A DNA stretch of 64,000 nucleotides, from positions 5,208,001 to 5,272,000 of the forward strand of contig NZ_CP109104.1 in NCBI RefSeq assembly GCF_035917675.1. Direction: 5' to 3'. The notes below the pieces were generated by a model. That model saw only the letters and a program-made list of their open reading frames with translations, was not told where the DNA came from and did no database searches. Below are positions 17,162 to 25,154 of the stretch, one piece after another (position 1 is the stretch's first letter; every line of letters starts with the position of its first letter). Origin of the DNA: Streptomyces sp. NBC_01775. Its GTDB lineage: Bacteria; Actinomycetota; Actinomycetes; Streptomycetales; Streptomycetaceae. Made by a program: the position numbers and the translations under genes.

Positions 17162-17455
17162 GGCACCGCCGGCCCGCGCCGTGAGGGCTGGGCGCCGTTG
17201 CGGCCTCCTCTTTTCCGCCGCGACGGCGCGATGCACGTCGTATGCGACCGGTGGTCGGTACGCACCCCCGCCCCTCGGGGAGGGAGTGGCACCGCCGGGC
17301 CGCGTCGTATGGGCTGGGCGCCGTTGCGGCGGGAGGGGGGCCGTCCGCAGCGGCGTGTAGGCGCGATGTGCGTGACCGGCGGTTGGTACGCCCCACTGCC
17401 ACCTCGGGGGTACCGCCGCGCCGTAGGGGCGGTAGGTGCGGGGCACTGCACGGCG
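17162..17455. repeat. About 126-bp tandem repeat, two full units plus a partial third
   Basis: The 344-nt gap after the permease gene holds two diverged copies of a 126-nt unit (17162-17287 and 17288-17413) and the start of a third. Each unit opens with a 42-nt block (17162-17203, 17288-17329) beginning GGCACCGCCGG and ending GGCGCCGTTGCGG, and then has a second shared block beginning GGCGCGATG. A related single block lies at 4169. No gene is seen here, and the short ORFs through it are artefacts of the repeat. Confidence 0.75.
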
Positions 17456-17485
17456 TGAGGGGCCAGCAGGGGCGCGGGGAAAACA

Positions 17486-17501
17486 GGGGGCGAAAGCCCC
17501 C
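17486..17501 (-). terminator. GNRA-capped hairpin after the RHH gene
   Basis: GGGGGC-GAAA-GCCCCC directly abuts the stop codon of the ribbon-helix-helix gene. Confidence 0.6.
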
Positions 17502-17719
17502 TACGCCGAGTGGCCGTAGAAGCGCTCGGTCTCGTCGACGGCAGTCTTGAAGCGTTCGTCGAAGTCGTCGCGAATGAGCGTCCGGACCACATAGTCCTGG
17601 ACGCTCATTCCGCGTTTCGCGGCATGGTCGCTGAGGCGCTCGAAGAGGGCCGTCTCCACGCGCAGGCTGAGCACCTGCGAGTCCGGCTGGTCACGGTGGG
17701 CGGGCGTCAGTCGGGTCAT
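17501..17719 (-). CDS. Ribbon-helix-helix (CopG/Arc-like) DNA-binding protein
   Basis: A 72-aa protein. SQVLSLRVETALFERLSDHA followed by KRGMSVQDYVVRTLIRDDF has the beta-strand/helix/helix layout of ribbon-helix-helix repressors. Thus it is probably a dimeric DNA-binding regulator, or an antitoxin-like protein without a visible toxin partner. ATG 17719 is used, and an in-frame GTG at 17728 adds three residues. It is divergent from the MarR gene. Confidence 0.75.
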   Translation of the reverse strand: MTRLTPAHRDQPDSQVLSLRVETALFERLSDHAAKRGMSVQDYVVRTLIRDDFDERFKTAVDETERFYGHSA

Positions 17720-17815
17720 ACGATCCACGGTCGCGAAGCCACCCCGCCCGCTGTCCCGCGAATGTGCTCCGGCTCACCCGAACGTGTGAGCGCTGTGCGC
17801 CGAACCAGGTAGTAC

Positions 17816-17842
17816 TTAGGCGGAGTAATGAGTTAGGCTAAC
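17816..17842. promoter_or_regulatory. Candidate MarR operator
   Basis: TTAGGC is repeated directly 17 nt apart (17816, 17833), and the second copy is part of the imperfect palindrome GTTAG-G-CTAAC (17832-17842), ending 4 nt before the marR start. This is the expected place for autorepression by the MarR product. Confidence 0.45.
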
Positions 17843-17846
17843 GACC

Positions 17847-18317
17847 ATGTCGGAACAGCTCTCCGTCCCGCCACTGGCGGACGGGCCACCACTGGACGCG
17901 CTCGACCGGGAGGCGGTCAATACGCTCCGTGCCGCGGTGCTCCGCCTCTCCCGCCGGCTCAAGAACCAGAGAGTCGACGAGTCGCTGAGCCCCGCGGAGA
18001 TGTCCGTACTCGGCACCCTCGCGCGCTGCGGCACGGCCACCCCGAGCGAACTGGCGCGCAAGGAGCACGTACAGCCCCCGTCGATGACCCGCATCGTCGC
18101 GATGCTGGAGGCCAAGGGGCTGGTCCGGCTCCAGGCGCACCCCGAGGACCGCCGCCAGAAGGTGGTCACCCAGACAGAGCAGGCCGAATCCATGCTGGCC
18201 GCGGCCCGCACGAAGCGGAACGCCTGGCTGGCCGAGCTGTTCGCGGAGCTGGACGAGGACGACCGGGCGACGCTGCGCGCCGCAGCGCCCGCGCTGGAGA
18301 AGCTGGCACATCTGTAA
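17847..18317 (+). CDS. MarR-family transcriptional regulator
   Basis: A 156-aa winged-helix regulator. The recognition region reads LARCGTATPSELARKEHVQPPSMTRIVAMLEAKGLV, followed by the wing with the DRR(Q)K motif (HPEDRRQKVV), typical of MarR. Long helices at both ends provide the dimer interface. The following MFS gene starts 33 nt later, so it most likely controls the exporter and itself. The candidate operator lies just upstream. The ligand is unknown. Confidence 0.92.
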   Translation: MSEQLSVPPLADGPPLDALDREAVNTLRAAVLRLSRRLKNQRVDESLSPAEMSVLGTLARCGTATPSELARKEHVQPPSMTRIVAMLEAKGLVRLQAHPEDRRQKVVTQTEQAESMLAAARTKRNAWLAELFAELDEDDRATLRAAAPALEKLAHL

Positions 18318-18350
18318 CGAGAAGGACCCAGAAGGGGAGGCGAACCCGCA

Positions 18351-19739
18351 TTGAGTACGGGCCACGGAGCAGACTCCGCACCCGCACCATCCGCACCTGA
18401 CGACAACGAAAAGCCACCGCGCGACAGCGACAAGGCTTCGCGGAACGCCGCGAAGCCCTCGATGTTCAGCTCGCTGAGGATCCGTAACTACCGCCTCTTC
18501 GCGATGGGCCAGGCGGTATCCAACACCGGCACCTGGATGCAGCGCATCGCCCAGGACTGGCTGGTCCACAGCCTCACGGGCTCCTCGACCGCCGTCGGTG
18601 TCACCACGGCCCTCCAGTTCCTGCCGATGCTGCTGTTCGGCCTGTACGGCGGAGTGATCGCCGACCGCTGCTCCAAGCGCAAGCTGCTGTTCGTCACCCA
18701 GTCCGCCATGGGCCTCACCGGGCTGGTGCTGGCCGCGCTCACCCTCAGCGGGAACGTGCAGGTCGCGCACGTCTACGCGCTCGCCTTCGTCCTCGGCCTG
18801 GTGACCGTGGTCGACAACCCCACCCGGCAGACCTTCGTCTCCGAGATGGTCGGCCCGGCGCAGATACGCAACGCCGTCTCGCTCAACTCCGCGAACTTCC
18901 AGAGCGCGCGGCTGGTCGGCCCCGCCGTCGCCGGTGTGCTCATCTCGGCCGTGGGCGGCGGCTGGGCGTTCCTCCTCAACGGCCTCTCCTTCGCCGCGCC
19001 GCTCATCGGTCTGCTGATGATGCGCACCTCGGAGCTGTACCCCAGCGAGCGCGTCGAGCGCGGCAAGGGGCAGCTGCGCGAGGGTCTGGGCTATGTGCGC
19101 GGGCACCCCGAGCTGGTGTGGCCGATCGTGCTCGTCGGCTTCATCGGGACCTTCGGCTTCAACTTCCCCATCTGGCTGACCGCCTTCACCAGCGACGTCT
19201 TCGACGCGGGGCCCGGCACCTACGCCCTGCTCAACTTCCTGATGGCCGTCGGCTCCGTCGTCGGCGCGCTGCTGGCCGCCCGGCGCGGCCACTCGCGGCT
19301 GCGGCTGATGACGGGTGCCGCCGCGCTCTTCGGCGTCCTGGAGATGGTGGCGGCGCTCTCGCCGTCCTTCTGGCTGTTCGCCGCGCTGATGGCGCCGATC
19401 GGGCTGATGGGCCTGACGCTCAACGTCACGGCCAACTCCAGCCTCCAGCTCGCCTCCGACCCCGTGATGCGGGGGCGCGTGATGAGCCTGTTCATGATGG
19501 TCTTCGTGGGCGGGACGCCCATCGGCGGCCCGATCATGGGCTGGATCACCGACGCCTGGGGCGCGCGCGCCGGCTTCCTGGCCGGTGGCGTCATCTCGGC
19601 GGTGGCGGCCCTGGCCGTGGGCCTGGTGCTGGCCCACCTGGCGGGGCTGCGTCCCGCCTTCGGCCTGCGCAAGGGCCGGCCGCTGGTCCGCTTCGTCGCC
19701 CGGACCGGCGCCGAGGAGAGAGTGCCGGAGGCGGCGTAG
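18351..19739 (+). CDS. MFS exporter (EntS/MFS_3 type)
   Basis: A 462-aa exporter starting at TTG 18351 behind AAGGGGAGG. After a 37-residue charged head come 12 hydrophobic helices with SLRIRNYRLFAMGQAVSNTG and LLFGLYGGVIADRCSKRKLL, the loop 2-3 motif. The hallmark of this subgroup, VVDNPTRQTFVSEMVG, appears near 153. Related proteins export siderophores or small drugs. The MarR gene upstream suggests inducible export of an aromatic or lipophilic compound, which is inference. Confidence 0.9.
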   Translation: MSTGHGADSAPAPSAPDDNEKPPRDSDKASRNAAKPSMFSSLRIRNYRLFAMGQAVSNTGTWMQRIAQDWLVHSLTGSSTAVGVTTALQFLPMLLFGLYGGVIADRCSKRKLLFVTQSAMGLTGLVLAALTLSGNVQVAHVYALAFVLGLVTVVDNPTRQTFVSEMVGPAQIRNAVSLNSANFQSARLVGPAVAGVLISAVGGGWAFLLNGLSFAAPLIGLLMMRTSELYPSERVERGKGQLREGLGYVRGHPELVWPIVLVGFIGTFGFNFPIWLTAFTSDVFDAGPGTYALLNFLMAVGSVVGALLAARRGHSRLRLMTGAAALFGVLEMVAALSPSFWLFAALMAPIGLMGLTLNVTANSSLQLASDPVMRGRVMSLFMMVFVGGTPIGGPIMGWITDAWGARAGFLAGGVISAVAALAVGLVLAHLAGLRPAFGLRKGRPLVRFVARTGAEERVPEAA

Positions 19740-19799
19740 GGCCCCGGCGGGGGCAGCCGCTGCGGACGGCCGCGCGAGGCTCTGGCAGTCTGCGCGGTC

Positions 19800-20378
19800 A
19801 TGAGACTCTTCGCAGCGCTCTTGCCCCCTGCCGAGGCCGTCGGCGAACTGGCCCACGCCGTGGGTCCCCTCAGACGTCTGCCGGGCGCGGACGAGCTGAG
19901 GTGGTCCAAGACGGAGAACTGGCACCTCACACTGGCCTTCTACGGCGAGACGGACGACCACGAGGCCGCCGACCTGCGGACGAGGCTCGCCCGCGCCGCG
20001 CACCGCGCCCAGGAGTTCCCCCTGCGCCTCGGCGGCGGTGGCCGCTTCGGCGACCGCGCGCTGTGGGCGGCCCTGACGCCGGACAGCGCGCGCACCGCAC
20101 TGACCGGGCTGGCCGGGGCGGCCTCCGCCGCCGGCCGCCGCGCCGGGCTGATCGCGCCCGGCGAGGAGCGCGGCTACCGCCCCCATCTGACCCTGGCCCG
20201 CGCCCGGGGAACCGTGGTGGACCTGCGCCCGTACGTCACCGAGCTGGACCGCTTCCAGGGCTCGTCCTGGACCGCGCGGGAGCTGGTGCTGGTGCGCAGT
20301 GTGCTGCCCGACAGCGGCGTCGAGGGGGAGCAGCCGCGCTACCTGCCGGTGGAGCGCTGGCCCCTGGGGCAGGCCTAG
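19800..20378 (+). CDS. thpR: RNA 2',3'-cyclic phosphodiesterase (2'-5' RNA ligase family)
   Basis: A 192-aa member of the 2H phosphoesterase family, which opens RNA 2',3'-cyclic phosphates and can join 2'-5' ends in vitro. Both catalytic HxTx motifs are present as HLTL, at 42-45 and 129-132, at the usual spacing, and the N-terminus MRLFAALLPP is typical. Its cellular role in bacteria is not settled. It begins 60 nt after the exporter gene and ends before a bulged hairpin. Confidence 0.92.
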   Translation: MRLFAALLPPAEAVGELAHAVGPLRRLPGADELRWSKTENWHLTLAFYGETDDHEAADLRTRLARAAHRAQEFPLRLGGGGRFGDRALWAALTPDSARTALTGLAGAASAAGRRAGLIAPGEERGYRPHLTLARARGTVVDLRPYVTELDRFQGSSWTARELVLVRSVLPDSGVEGEQPRYLPVERWPLGQA

Positions 20379-20394
20379 CCGGGCCCGGGGCTCG

Positions 20395-20447
20395 GGGGCC
20401 GGAGCCGGGCGCGAACCGGGGCCGGGGGCGGGTTCGCCTCCGGCCCC
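20395..20447 (+). terminator. Bulged terminator hairpin after thpR
   Basis: GGGGCCGGAG plus GCGAACC (separated by a 6-nt bulge) pair with GGTTCGC plus CTCCGGCCCC, giving 17 bp in all with a 13-nt loop. Confidence 0.6.
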
Positions 20448-20463
20448 GGTTACCGTGGGCGGC

Positions 20464-20556
20464 GTGAATGCCAAGACCAGAATGCGGATCGTGACCGGAA
20501 CGCTCGTGGTGCTCTTCGTCGTGGTCGTCCTGGCCTCGGCCCTGGGCGGCCACTGA
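20464..20556 (+). CDS. Tiny single-span membrane peptide
   Basis: A possible 30-aa peptide from GTG 20464: a basic head (VNAKTRMR), one transmembrane helix (IVTGTLVVLFVVVVLASAL) and a short GGH tail. Its clean n-region/helix layout argues it is real, but there is no strong ribosome-binding site and no recognised family. It sits between the thpR terminator and the hexamer repeat. Confidence 0.45.
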   Translation: MNAKTRMRIVTGTLVVLFVVVVLASALGGH

Positions 20557-20583
20557 GCCCTCACCGGTCCCGGATCCGACCTC

Positions 20584-20637
20584 GATTCCGATTCCGATTC
20601 CGATCCTGATTCCGGCCTCGATACCGGTCCCGGTCCC
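20584..20637. repeat. Nine degenerate GATTCC hexamers
   Basis: Three perfect GATTCC units are followed by GATCCT, GATTCC, GGCCTC, GATACC and two GGTCCC units, ending 3 nt before the stop codon of the aldo/keto reductase gene. It is a simple-sequence tract with a decay gradient. Confidence 0.85.
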
Positions 20638-20640
20638 GCG

Positions 20641-21636
20641 TCACCAGGCGAAGGCCTCCGGGGTGGGGCCCGGGCCCGGGAAGATCTCGTCCAGTGAGGC
20701 CAGCAGCTCGTCCCCGAGCTTCAGCTCGACGGCGCGCAGGGCCGAGGCGAGCTGGTCGGCCGTGCGCGGCCCGACGATGGGGCCCGTCACCCCCGGACGT
20801 GTCAGCAGCCAGGCGAGGGCGACCTCGCCTGGCTCCAGGCCGTGCTTGGCGACCAGCGTCTCGTACGCCTCGATCTGGTCGCGCACCGCGGACTTCTTCA
20901 GCGCGTCGGCCGAACGGCCCGAGACGCTGCGCCCCTGACCGCCCTCGCGGGACTTGCGCACCGCGCCGCCCAGCAGCCCGCCGTGCAGCGGCGACCAGGG
21001 AATGATGCCGAGACCGTAGCTCTGTGCCGCCGGGATGACCTCCATCTCGGCGCGGCGCTCGGCGAGGTTGTAGAGGCACTGCTCGCTGATGAGTCCGAGG
21101 GAGGAGCGGCGCGCCGCGGCCTCGTTGGCCTGGGCGATGTCCCAGCCGGCGTGGTTGCTGGACCCCACGTAGAGGATCTTGCCCTGCTGGACCAGCACGT
21201 CGATGGCCTGCCAGATCTCGTCCCAGGGCGTGTCGCGGTCGACGTGGTGGAACTGGTACAGGTCGATGTGATCGGTGCGCAGCCTGCGGAGGCTGGCGTC
21301 GACGGCACGGCGGATGTTGAGCGCCGAGAGCTTGTCGTGGCTGGGCCAGGGCGTCTCACCGGCCGCCATGTTGGCGTAGACCTTGGTGGCCAGGACGGTC
21401 TTGTCGCGGCGGCCGTTGCCCTGCGCGAACCAGCTCCCGAGGATCTCCTCGGTGCGGCCCTTGTTCTCGCCCCAGCCGTAGACGTTGGCGGTGTCGAAGA
21501 AGTTGACGCCCGCACCCTGCGCGGCGTCCATGATCGTGTGGCTGTCGGACTCGTCGGTCAGCGGCCCGAAGTTCATCGTGCCGAGAACGAGCCTGCTGAC
21601 CTTGAGTCCCGTGCGTCCGACCTGTGTGTACTCCAT
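20641..21636 (-). CDS. Aldo/keto reductase
   Basis: A 331-aa NADPH-dependent TIM-barrel oxidoreductase. The catalytic tetrad is visible: Asp48 (FFDTANVYG), Tyr53, Lys85 (ATKVYA) and His130 (YQFHHVD). GPRTADQL near the C-terminus is the cofactor-phosphate-binding segment. The sequence resembles the potassium-channel beta-subunit/YajO-like branch that reduces aldehydes and ketones. The physiological substrate is unknown. The TetR gene lies 54 nt upstream on the same strand, which suggests co-transcription or control by it. Confidence 0.92.
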   Translation of the reverse strand: MEYTQVGRTGLKVSRLVLGTMNFGPLTDESDSHTIMDAAQGAGVNFFDTANVYGWGENKGRTEEILGSWFAQGNGRRDKTVLATKVYANMAAGETPWPSHDKLSALNIRRAVDASLRRLRTDHIDLYQFHHVDRDTPWDEIWQAIDVLVQQGKILYVGSSNHAGWDIAQANEAAARRSSLGLISEQCLYNLAERRAEMEVIPAAQSYGLGIIPWSPLHGGLLGGAVRKSREGGQGRSVSGRSADALKKSAVRDQIEAYETLVAKHGLEPGEVALAWLLTRPGVTGPIVGPRTADQLASALRAVELKLGDELLASLDEIFPGPGPTPEAFAW

Positions 21637-21690
21637 TCCGTCACGCTAGACGCTTCGAGTGGGCTCCAGGCAAGGCCGCACGCCGCGCGA

Positions 21691-22428
21691 TCAGCCGGCG
21701 GCGGTGCCGTCGGCGCCGTCCCCGGCAGGCTCTTCGGCGGTCTTCCGGGTGGTCTCCGGGGTTTCCCCATCGGCCTTCCCGTCCGCTTCCCCGGCGTGCG
21801 CCGAGGTACGGAACGTCCCTGCCACGGCGGCCTGGTGGGCCACTTCGGCCGCCTTGCGCGCCAGGTCGGCGTCGATGGGGCGGCGAGTGATCAGCAGCCG
21901 GTAGTAGAAGGGCGCGCTGAGCGCGGAGATGATCTCCCCCGTGTCCGTGTCCGGCGGCACCTCGCCCCGCTCGACGGCCCGCTCCACCAGGACCGAGACC
22001 ACCTGGATCCGGTCCCCGAAGGCATCGCGCAGCATCCGGTCGGCGCGCGGATCGTTGAAGGCGGCGGCGACCATGCACTCGATGAGGCGACGGTTGCGGG
22101 GAGTGGAGTGGAAGGCGGCGATGTTTTCGGCCATGGAGTGCAGATCGCCGAACAGGCTGCCGGTGTCGGGGACGGGGATGGTCGTGCTCGTCCTGCTCAG
22201 CAGGTCGACGATCACGCCCTCGACGGTGCGCCATCTGCGTCTGATCGTCGCGGCGTGCACCCCCGAGCGGCGGGCGAGGCCCTCGATGGTGAGCGCGGCG
22301 AAATCATCGGTGTCGAGCTCGTCCAGGACCGCCGCCAGCACGGCGGCACGCGTACGGGCGGTGCGCCCGCCGGGCCGGGTGGCTCCGTGGGGCTTGGGCG
22401 TCGACTCCCGCGTGGGTGGCTCAGTCAT
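21691..22428 (-). CDS. TetR-family transcriptional regulator
   Basis: A 245-aa regulator. The HTH (FAALTIEGLARRSGVHAATIRRRWRTVEG) spans about residues 42-70. The ligand domain contains the TetR_C-like DRIQVVSVLVERAVERGEVPPDTD region, and the last 40 residues are a low-complexity Glu/Ala/Gly/Thr tail absent from relatives. It is upstream of and co-oriented with the aldo/keto reductase, its likely target. Start ATG 22428. Confidence 0.9.
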   Translation of the reverse strand: MTEPPTRESTPKPHGATRPGGRTARTRAAVLAAVLDELDTDDFAALTIEGLARRSGVHAATIRRRWRTVEGVIVDLLSRTSTTIPVPDTGSLFGDLHSMAENIAAFHSTPRNRRLIECMVAAAFNDPRADRMLRDAFGDRIQVVSVLVERAVERGEVPPDTDTGEIISALSAPFYYRLLITRRPIDADLARKAAEVAHQAAVAGTFRTSAHAGEADGKADGETPETTRKTAEEPAGDGADGTAAG

Positions 22429-22512
22429 GGGCTCCGCGTTGCATAGAAGCGTGCGTTCCGGTTATTCTCTCACCAGTTAGTGCGCGAAAACGTGCATTAG
22501 TCGGGGGATGGT

Positions 22513-22556
22513 GAACGCCCTGTGTGTGGCCGGGAACGGTTGTGCACAGGGCGTTC
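22513..22556 (+). promoter_or_regulatory. 12-bp hairpin with downstream T-run in the divergent region
   Basis: GAACGCCCTGTG pairs perfectly with CACAGGGCGTTC across a 20-nt loop. The plus strand continues GCGGTTTT, so it looks like a rightward terminator or attenuator ahead of the small Cys protein gene at 22712. It could also be a regulator site in this 283-nt gap. Confidence 0.45.
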
Positions 22557-22711
22557 GCGGTTTTCGTGTACGCCAGTGTGGCTGAATCTCGTGTTCCGCA
22601 GGTGGCCCGGGCACCGATCCGGCGCAAATGATGCGGCATGTGACGCGATCCTCCATGCTCGCGGAGGGTACTCCCGGTACCCGGGGCGGCACCCGAGCGC
22701 TGGAGGTCCGC

Positions 22712-22936
22712 ATGGAGCACGAGATGCGTGCGGAATATGAAGAGGGCGTCTCTCCCGGCGATCCCGACGCCAGGGTCAAGGTCTGGCACATGGTGCGGAA
22801 CGCGAGCGCGCAGGCGATGTGCGGGCGCCCGCTGGACCCCGGCGCCGCCACCCAGCCGGCGGAGGCCTGGGGCACCCCGCGCGGTGAGCCGTTCTGCCAC
22901 AGCTGCGGCGCCCTCTACCTGCGCGAGGGCCCCTGA
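22712..22936 (+). CDS. Small Cys-containing protein, zinc-ribbon-like
   Basis: A 74-aa protein starting at ATG 22712, which has a strong GGAGG 5 nt upstream. An acidic head (MEHEMRAEYEEG) is followed by VWHMVRNASAQAMCGRPLDPG and FCHSCGAL. The one Cys plus a CxxC could form a partial metal site, and proteins of this kind are widespread, uncharacterised Streptomyces hypotheticals. Its last 22 nt overlap the 3' end of the convergent GDSL hydrolase gene. Confidence 0.72.
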   Translation: MEHEMRAEYEEGVSPGDPDARVKVWHMVRNASAQAMCGRPLDPGAATQPAEAWGTPRGEPFCHSCGALYLREGP

Positions 22937-23679
22937 ACGGGCGGCGCGGCGAGCTCCGGTTCGCGGGATCCGTCCCACGGCGTCGCGGCGAGCTCCGGTT
23001 CGCGGGGTGCGCCCTGCGGCTCGTACGGGCCGCCCACCGCCCACGCCTGGTGCAGCGCCCCGGCGAAGGCCGCGGCGATGCGGTGCTCGCCGCGGACCGA
23101 GGGATGGGTGCCGTCATAGGTGTCCCGCTCCACCGACCAGCCCTCCGGTGCCGAGGCCGGCAGCAGCGGTGACAGGGGCTCCGACAGCTCGGCGACGGCC
23201 TTGCCCAGCAGCGTGTTGAAGTGTGCGCACTCGGCCGCGAAGGCCGCGTCGTGCACCGCCCGCACATTGGGGATGACCGGCAGCAGGACGCCGCGCACCC
23301 GGGGGTTCGCGGCGCGGGCCGCTGCCCAGAAGCGCTCCACGTTCCGCGCGGTCTGCGCCGCGTCGGTGTAGAAGCCGAGGTCTATCAGGCCGAGCGAGAC
23401 CAGCAGGGTGTCCGCCTCGCAGGCGGCGACCGCCTCGCCGATGACCGGGGCCATGTGCAGCCATCCCTCGCCCCAGCCCGCCAGATGACCCCGCGCGGAG
23501 GCGGGGAAGGCGGGATCGGCGTACGCCTGCGATCCCTCGTGCAGCGCGGTGCGCGGGCCGACGACGCGCGCGGTGCCGGGAGGCAGGGTGCGGCCCAGGT
23601 GCTGCCACATCCGGTAGCGCCAGGTGTGGTCGCCGGCGGCACCGATCGTCATCGAGTCGCCGACGAAGAGGATGCGCAT
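22915..23679 (-). CDS. SGNH/GDSL-family hydrolase
   Basis: A 254-aa serine hydrolase of the SGNH fold. MRILFVGDSMTIG opens the protein with the Ser nucleophile block, and DGTHPSVRGEHRIA near 205 supplies the Asp/His pair. Without a signal peptide it should be cytoplasmic, and likely substrates are esters. The C-terminus carries a duplicated REPELAA segment (unit about 13 aa), from a 39-nt direct repeat. ATG 23679 has GGA 7 nt upstream. It overlaps the convergent small Cys gene and diverges from the propeller gene. Confidence 0.85.
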   Translation of the reverse strand: MRILFVGDSMTIGAAGDHTWRYRMWQHLGRTLPPGTARVVGPRTALHEGSQAYADPAFPASARGHLAGWGEGWLHMAPVIGEAVAACEADTLLVSLGLIDLGFYTDAAQTARNVERFWAAARAANPRVRGVLLPVIPNVRAVHDAAFAAECAHFNTLLGKAVAELSEPLSPLLPASAPEGWSVERDTYDGTHPSVRGEHRIAAAFAGALHQAWAVGGPYEPQGAPREPELAATPWDGSREPELAAPPVQGPSRR

Positions 23680-23737
23680 CCGCACATCCTGGGGGATCGT
23701 GCGCTGAGCTGCACCGTGATGCTGGACACTTGGTGCC

Positions 23738-24853
23738 ATGTCTGTGCGTACGCGTGCTGTGGGGATACGAGTGGGATGCGGTGTGGCGGCGGTGGCGGGG
23801 CTGGTGCTGACACCAAGTGCCGCGCCCGGGGCGGTCGCCGCCCCGGCTCCGGCGGCCGTCTCCGCCGCTTCTGCGGCGTCCGCCGTCCCCGCTTCGGACG
23901 GGGACGGGCCGCAGGGCTTCACCTTTCGCGACTCCCGGATCACCGAGTCCAGCGGCCTGGCCGCGAGCCGTACGCACAAGGGCGTCTACTGGACGCACAA
24001 CGACTCCGACGACGGCCCGTACGTCTACGCCGTCGACGGGCGCACGGGCAAGACCGTCGCCACCGTCACCCTGCGCGGCATCAACCCGCGTGATGTGGAG
24101 GCGATTTCGGTGGGCCCGGACGGTGACGTGTACGTCGGTGACATCGGGGACAACCTCGGCGGCACCTGGCCCAACGTGTGGATCTACCGCTTCCACGAGC
24201 CGAAGCGGCTCGGCGACACCACGGTGACCCCCACCCGCTACACCGTCCGCTACGCGGGCGGGGCGCGCGACGCGGAGTCGCTGATGGTGCACCCGAAGAC
24301 GGGGCGGGTCTACATCGCCAGCAAGAACGGCGAGGGCAAGGGCGGCCTCTACGCCGGGCCCGAGCGGCTGACGGCGCAGGGCGTCAACACCTTCTCGCGC
24401 GTCGCGAAGATCGACCTCCAGGCGACCGACGGGGCCTTCTCGCCGGACGGGAAGCGGCTGGTGCTGCGCGCCTACTTCGGTGCGACGGCCTACCGCTGGG
24501 AGGGGAAGGGCGTGAGCGGCGGCGTCTCCCGTATCGGGACCGTGCCCCTGCCGATCCAACGGCAGGGCGAGGCCGTCACCTTCGCCCCCGACGGGCGCAC
24601 GCTGATGTACGGCTCCGAGGGCGCGCGCAGCGAGGTGGAGCCGGTCCGTCTGTCCGGCGACGCGGTTCCCCCGTCCGCCGAGGACGGCTCTGGCGGGAGC
24701 GGCGACGACGGGAAGGGCGGGGGCGCCGGAGACTCGGCGGGCGAGGACGGCCTCTTCGGCGCCGACCGGCCCATGGTGTGGGCCGGGGCCACCTTCGCCG
24801 GCGCGCTCGTGCTGTGGCTGGGGCTCAGGCGCGTCTTCCGCCGCCGCGATTGA
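23738..24853 (+). CDS. Secreted, C-terminally anchored beta-propeller protein
   Basis: A 371-aa surface protein with a signal peptide at 1-35 (RVGCGVAAVAGLVLTPSAAPGA). The propeller domain has blade-like runs (SSGLAASRTHKGVYWTHNDSD, VEAISVGPDGDVYVGDIGDN, AFSPDGKRLVLR). A Gly/Asp-rich linker near 312-333 and a single helix (WAGATFAGALVLWLGL) before RRVFRRRD suggest anchoring to the membrane with the propeller outside. No catalytic residues are recognised. It diverges from the GDSL gene with a 58-nt shared promoter region. Confidence 0.8.
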   Translation: MSVRTRAVGIRVGCGVAAVAGLVLTPSAAPGAVAAPAPAAVSAASAASAVPASDGDGPQGFTFRDSRITESSGLAASRTHKGVYWTHNDSDDGPYVYAVDGRTGKTVATVTLRGINPRDVEAISVGPDGDVYVGDIGDNLGGTWPNVWIYRFHEPKRLGDTTVTPTRYTVRYAGGARDAESLMVHPKTGRVYIASKNGEGKGGLYAGPERLTAQGVNTFSRVAKIDLQATDGAFSPDGKRLVLRAYFGATAYRWEGKGVSGGVSRIGTVPLPIQRQGEAVTFAPDGRTLMYGSEGARSEVEPVRLSGDAVPPSAEDGSGGSGDDGKGGGAGDSAGEDGLFGADRPMVWAGATFAGALVLWLGLRRVFRRRD

Positions 24854-24879
24854 TTGTGCCGTCGCGGTTGGTTCGGTTG

Positions 24880-24933
24880 CCGGGGCTGGTTCGGCTACCC
24901 GGGGCTGATGCCCCGACCGGGGCTGGTTCGGCT
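24880..24933. repeat. Duplicated 17-mer in a gene-free gap
   Basis: The 301 nt between the propeller and TetR genes hold no convincing gene. CCGGGGCTGGTTCGGCT occurs at 24880 and 24917, with further degenerate GGTTGGTTCGG-like copies on either side. Confidence 0.55.
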
Positions 24934-25154
24934 GCTTGCGGCTGATGCCGCCGCGGTTGGGTCTGTCCGGCGGTTTCTGTTGTCCTCTTTCCTGGTGCTG
25001 CGCAGGGGCTGCCCTGCCGGTGCGTTGCAGAGTGCGGGCGCCTGGTGGCTGGTCGGGCCCGCGCGGCGGAGCCGCATATGACACAGCCCCGCGCCCCTTT
25101 GGGGCTCGCCCTGGTGCAGGGCACGCATGATCAGCCGGAGACGGTCCGGGGACT

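Noticed and set aside
17162..17455. Short proline/arginine-rich ORFs in the repeat region
   Set aside because: They exist in several frames only because the repeat unit is 126 nt (divisible by 3) and lack start context.
17838..20564. 908-codon minus frame across marR, MFS and thpR
   Set aside because: All three plus-strand genes have strong family motifs, and this frame has only His/Gly/Arg-rich shadow composition.
24854..25154. Possible small gene in the gap between the propeller and TetR genes
   Set aside because: Frames there are repeats of PNRGG/QPNQ-type low complexity without a ribosome-binding site. The DNA is a degenerate repeat.
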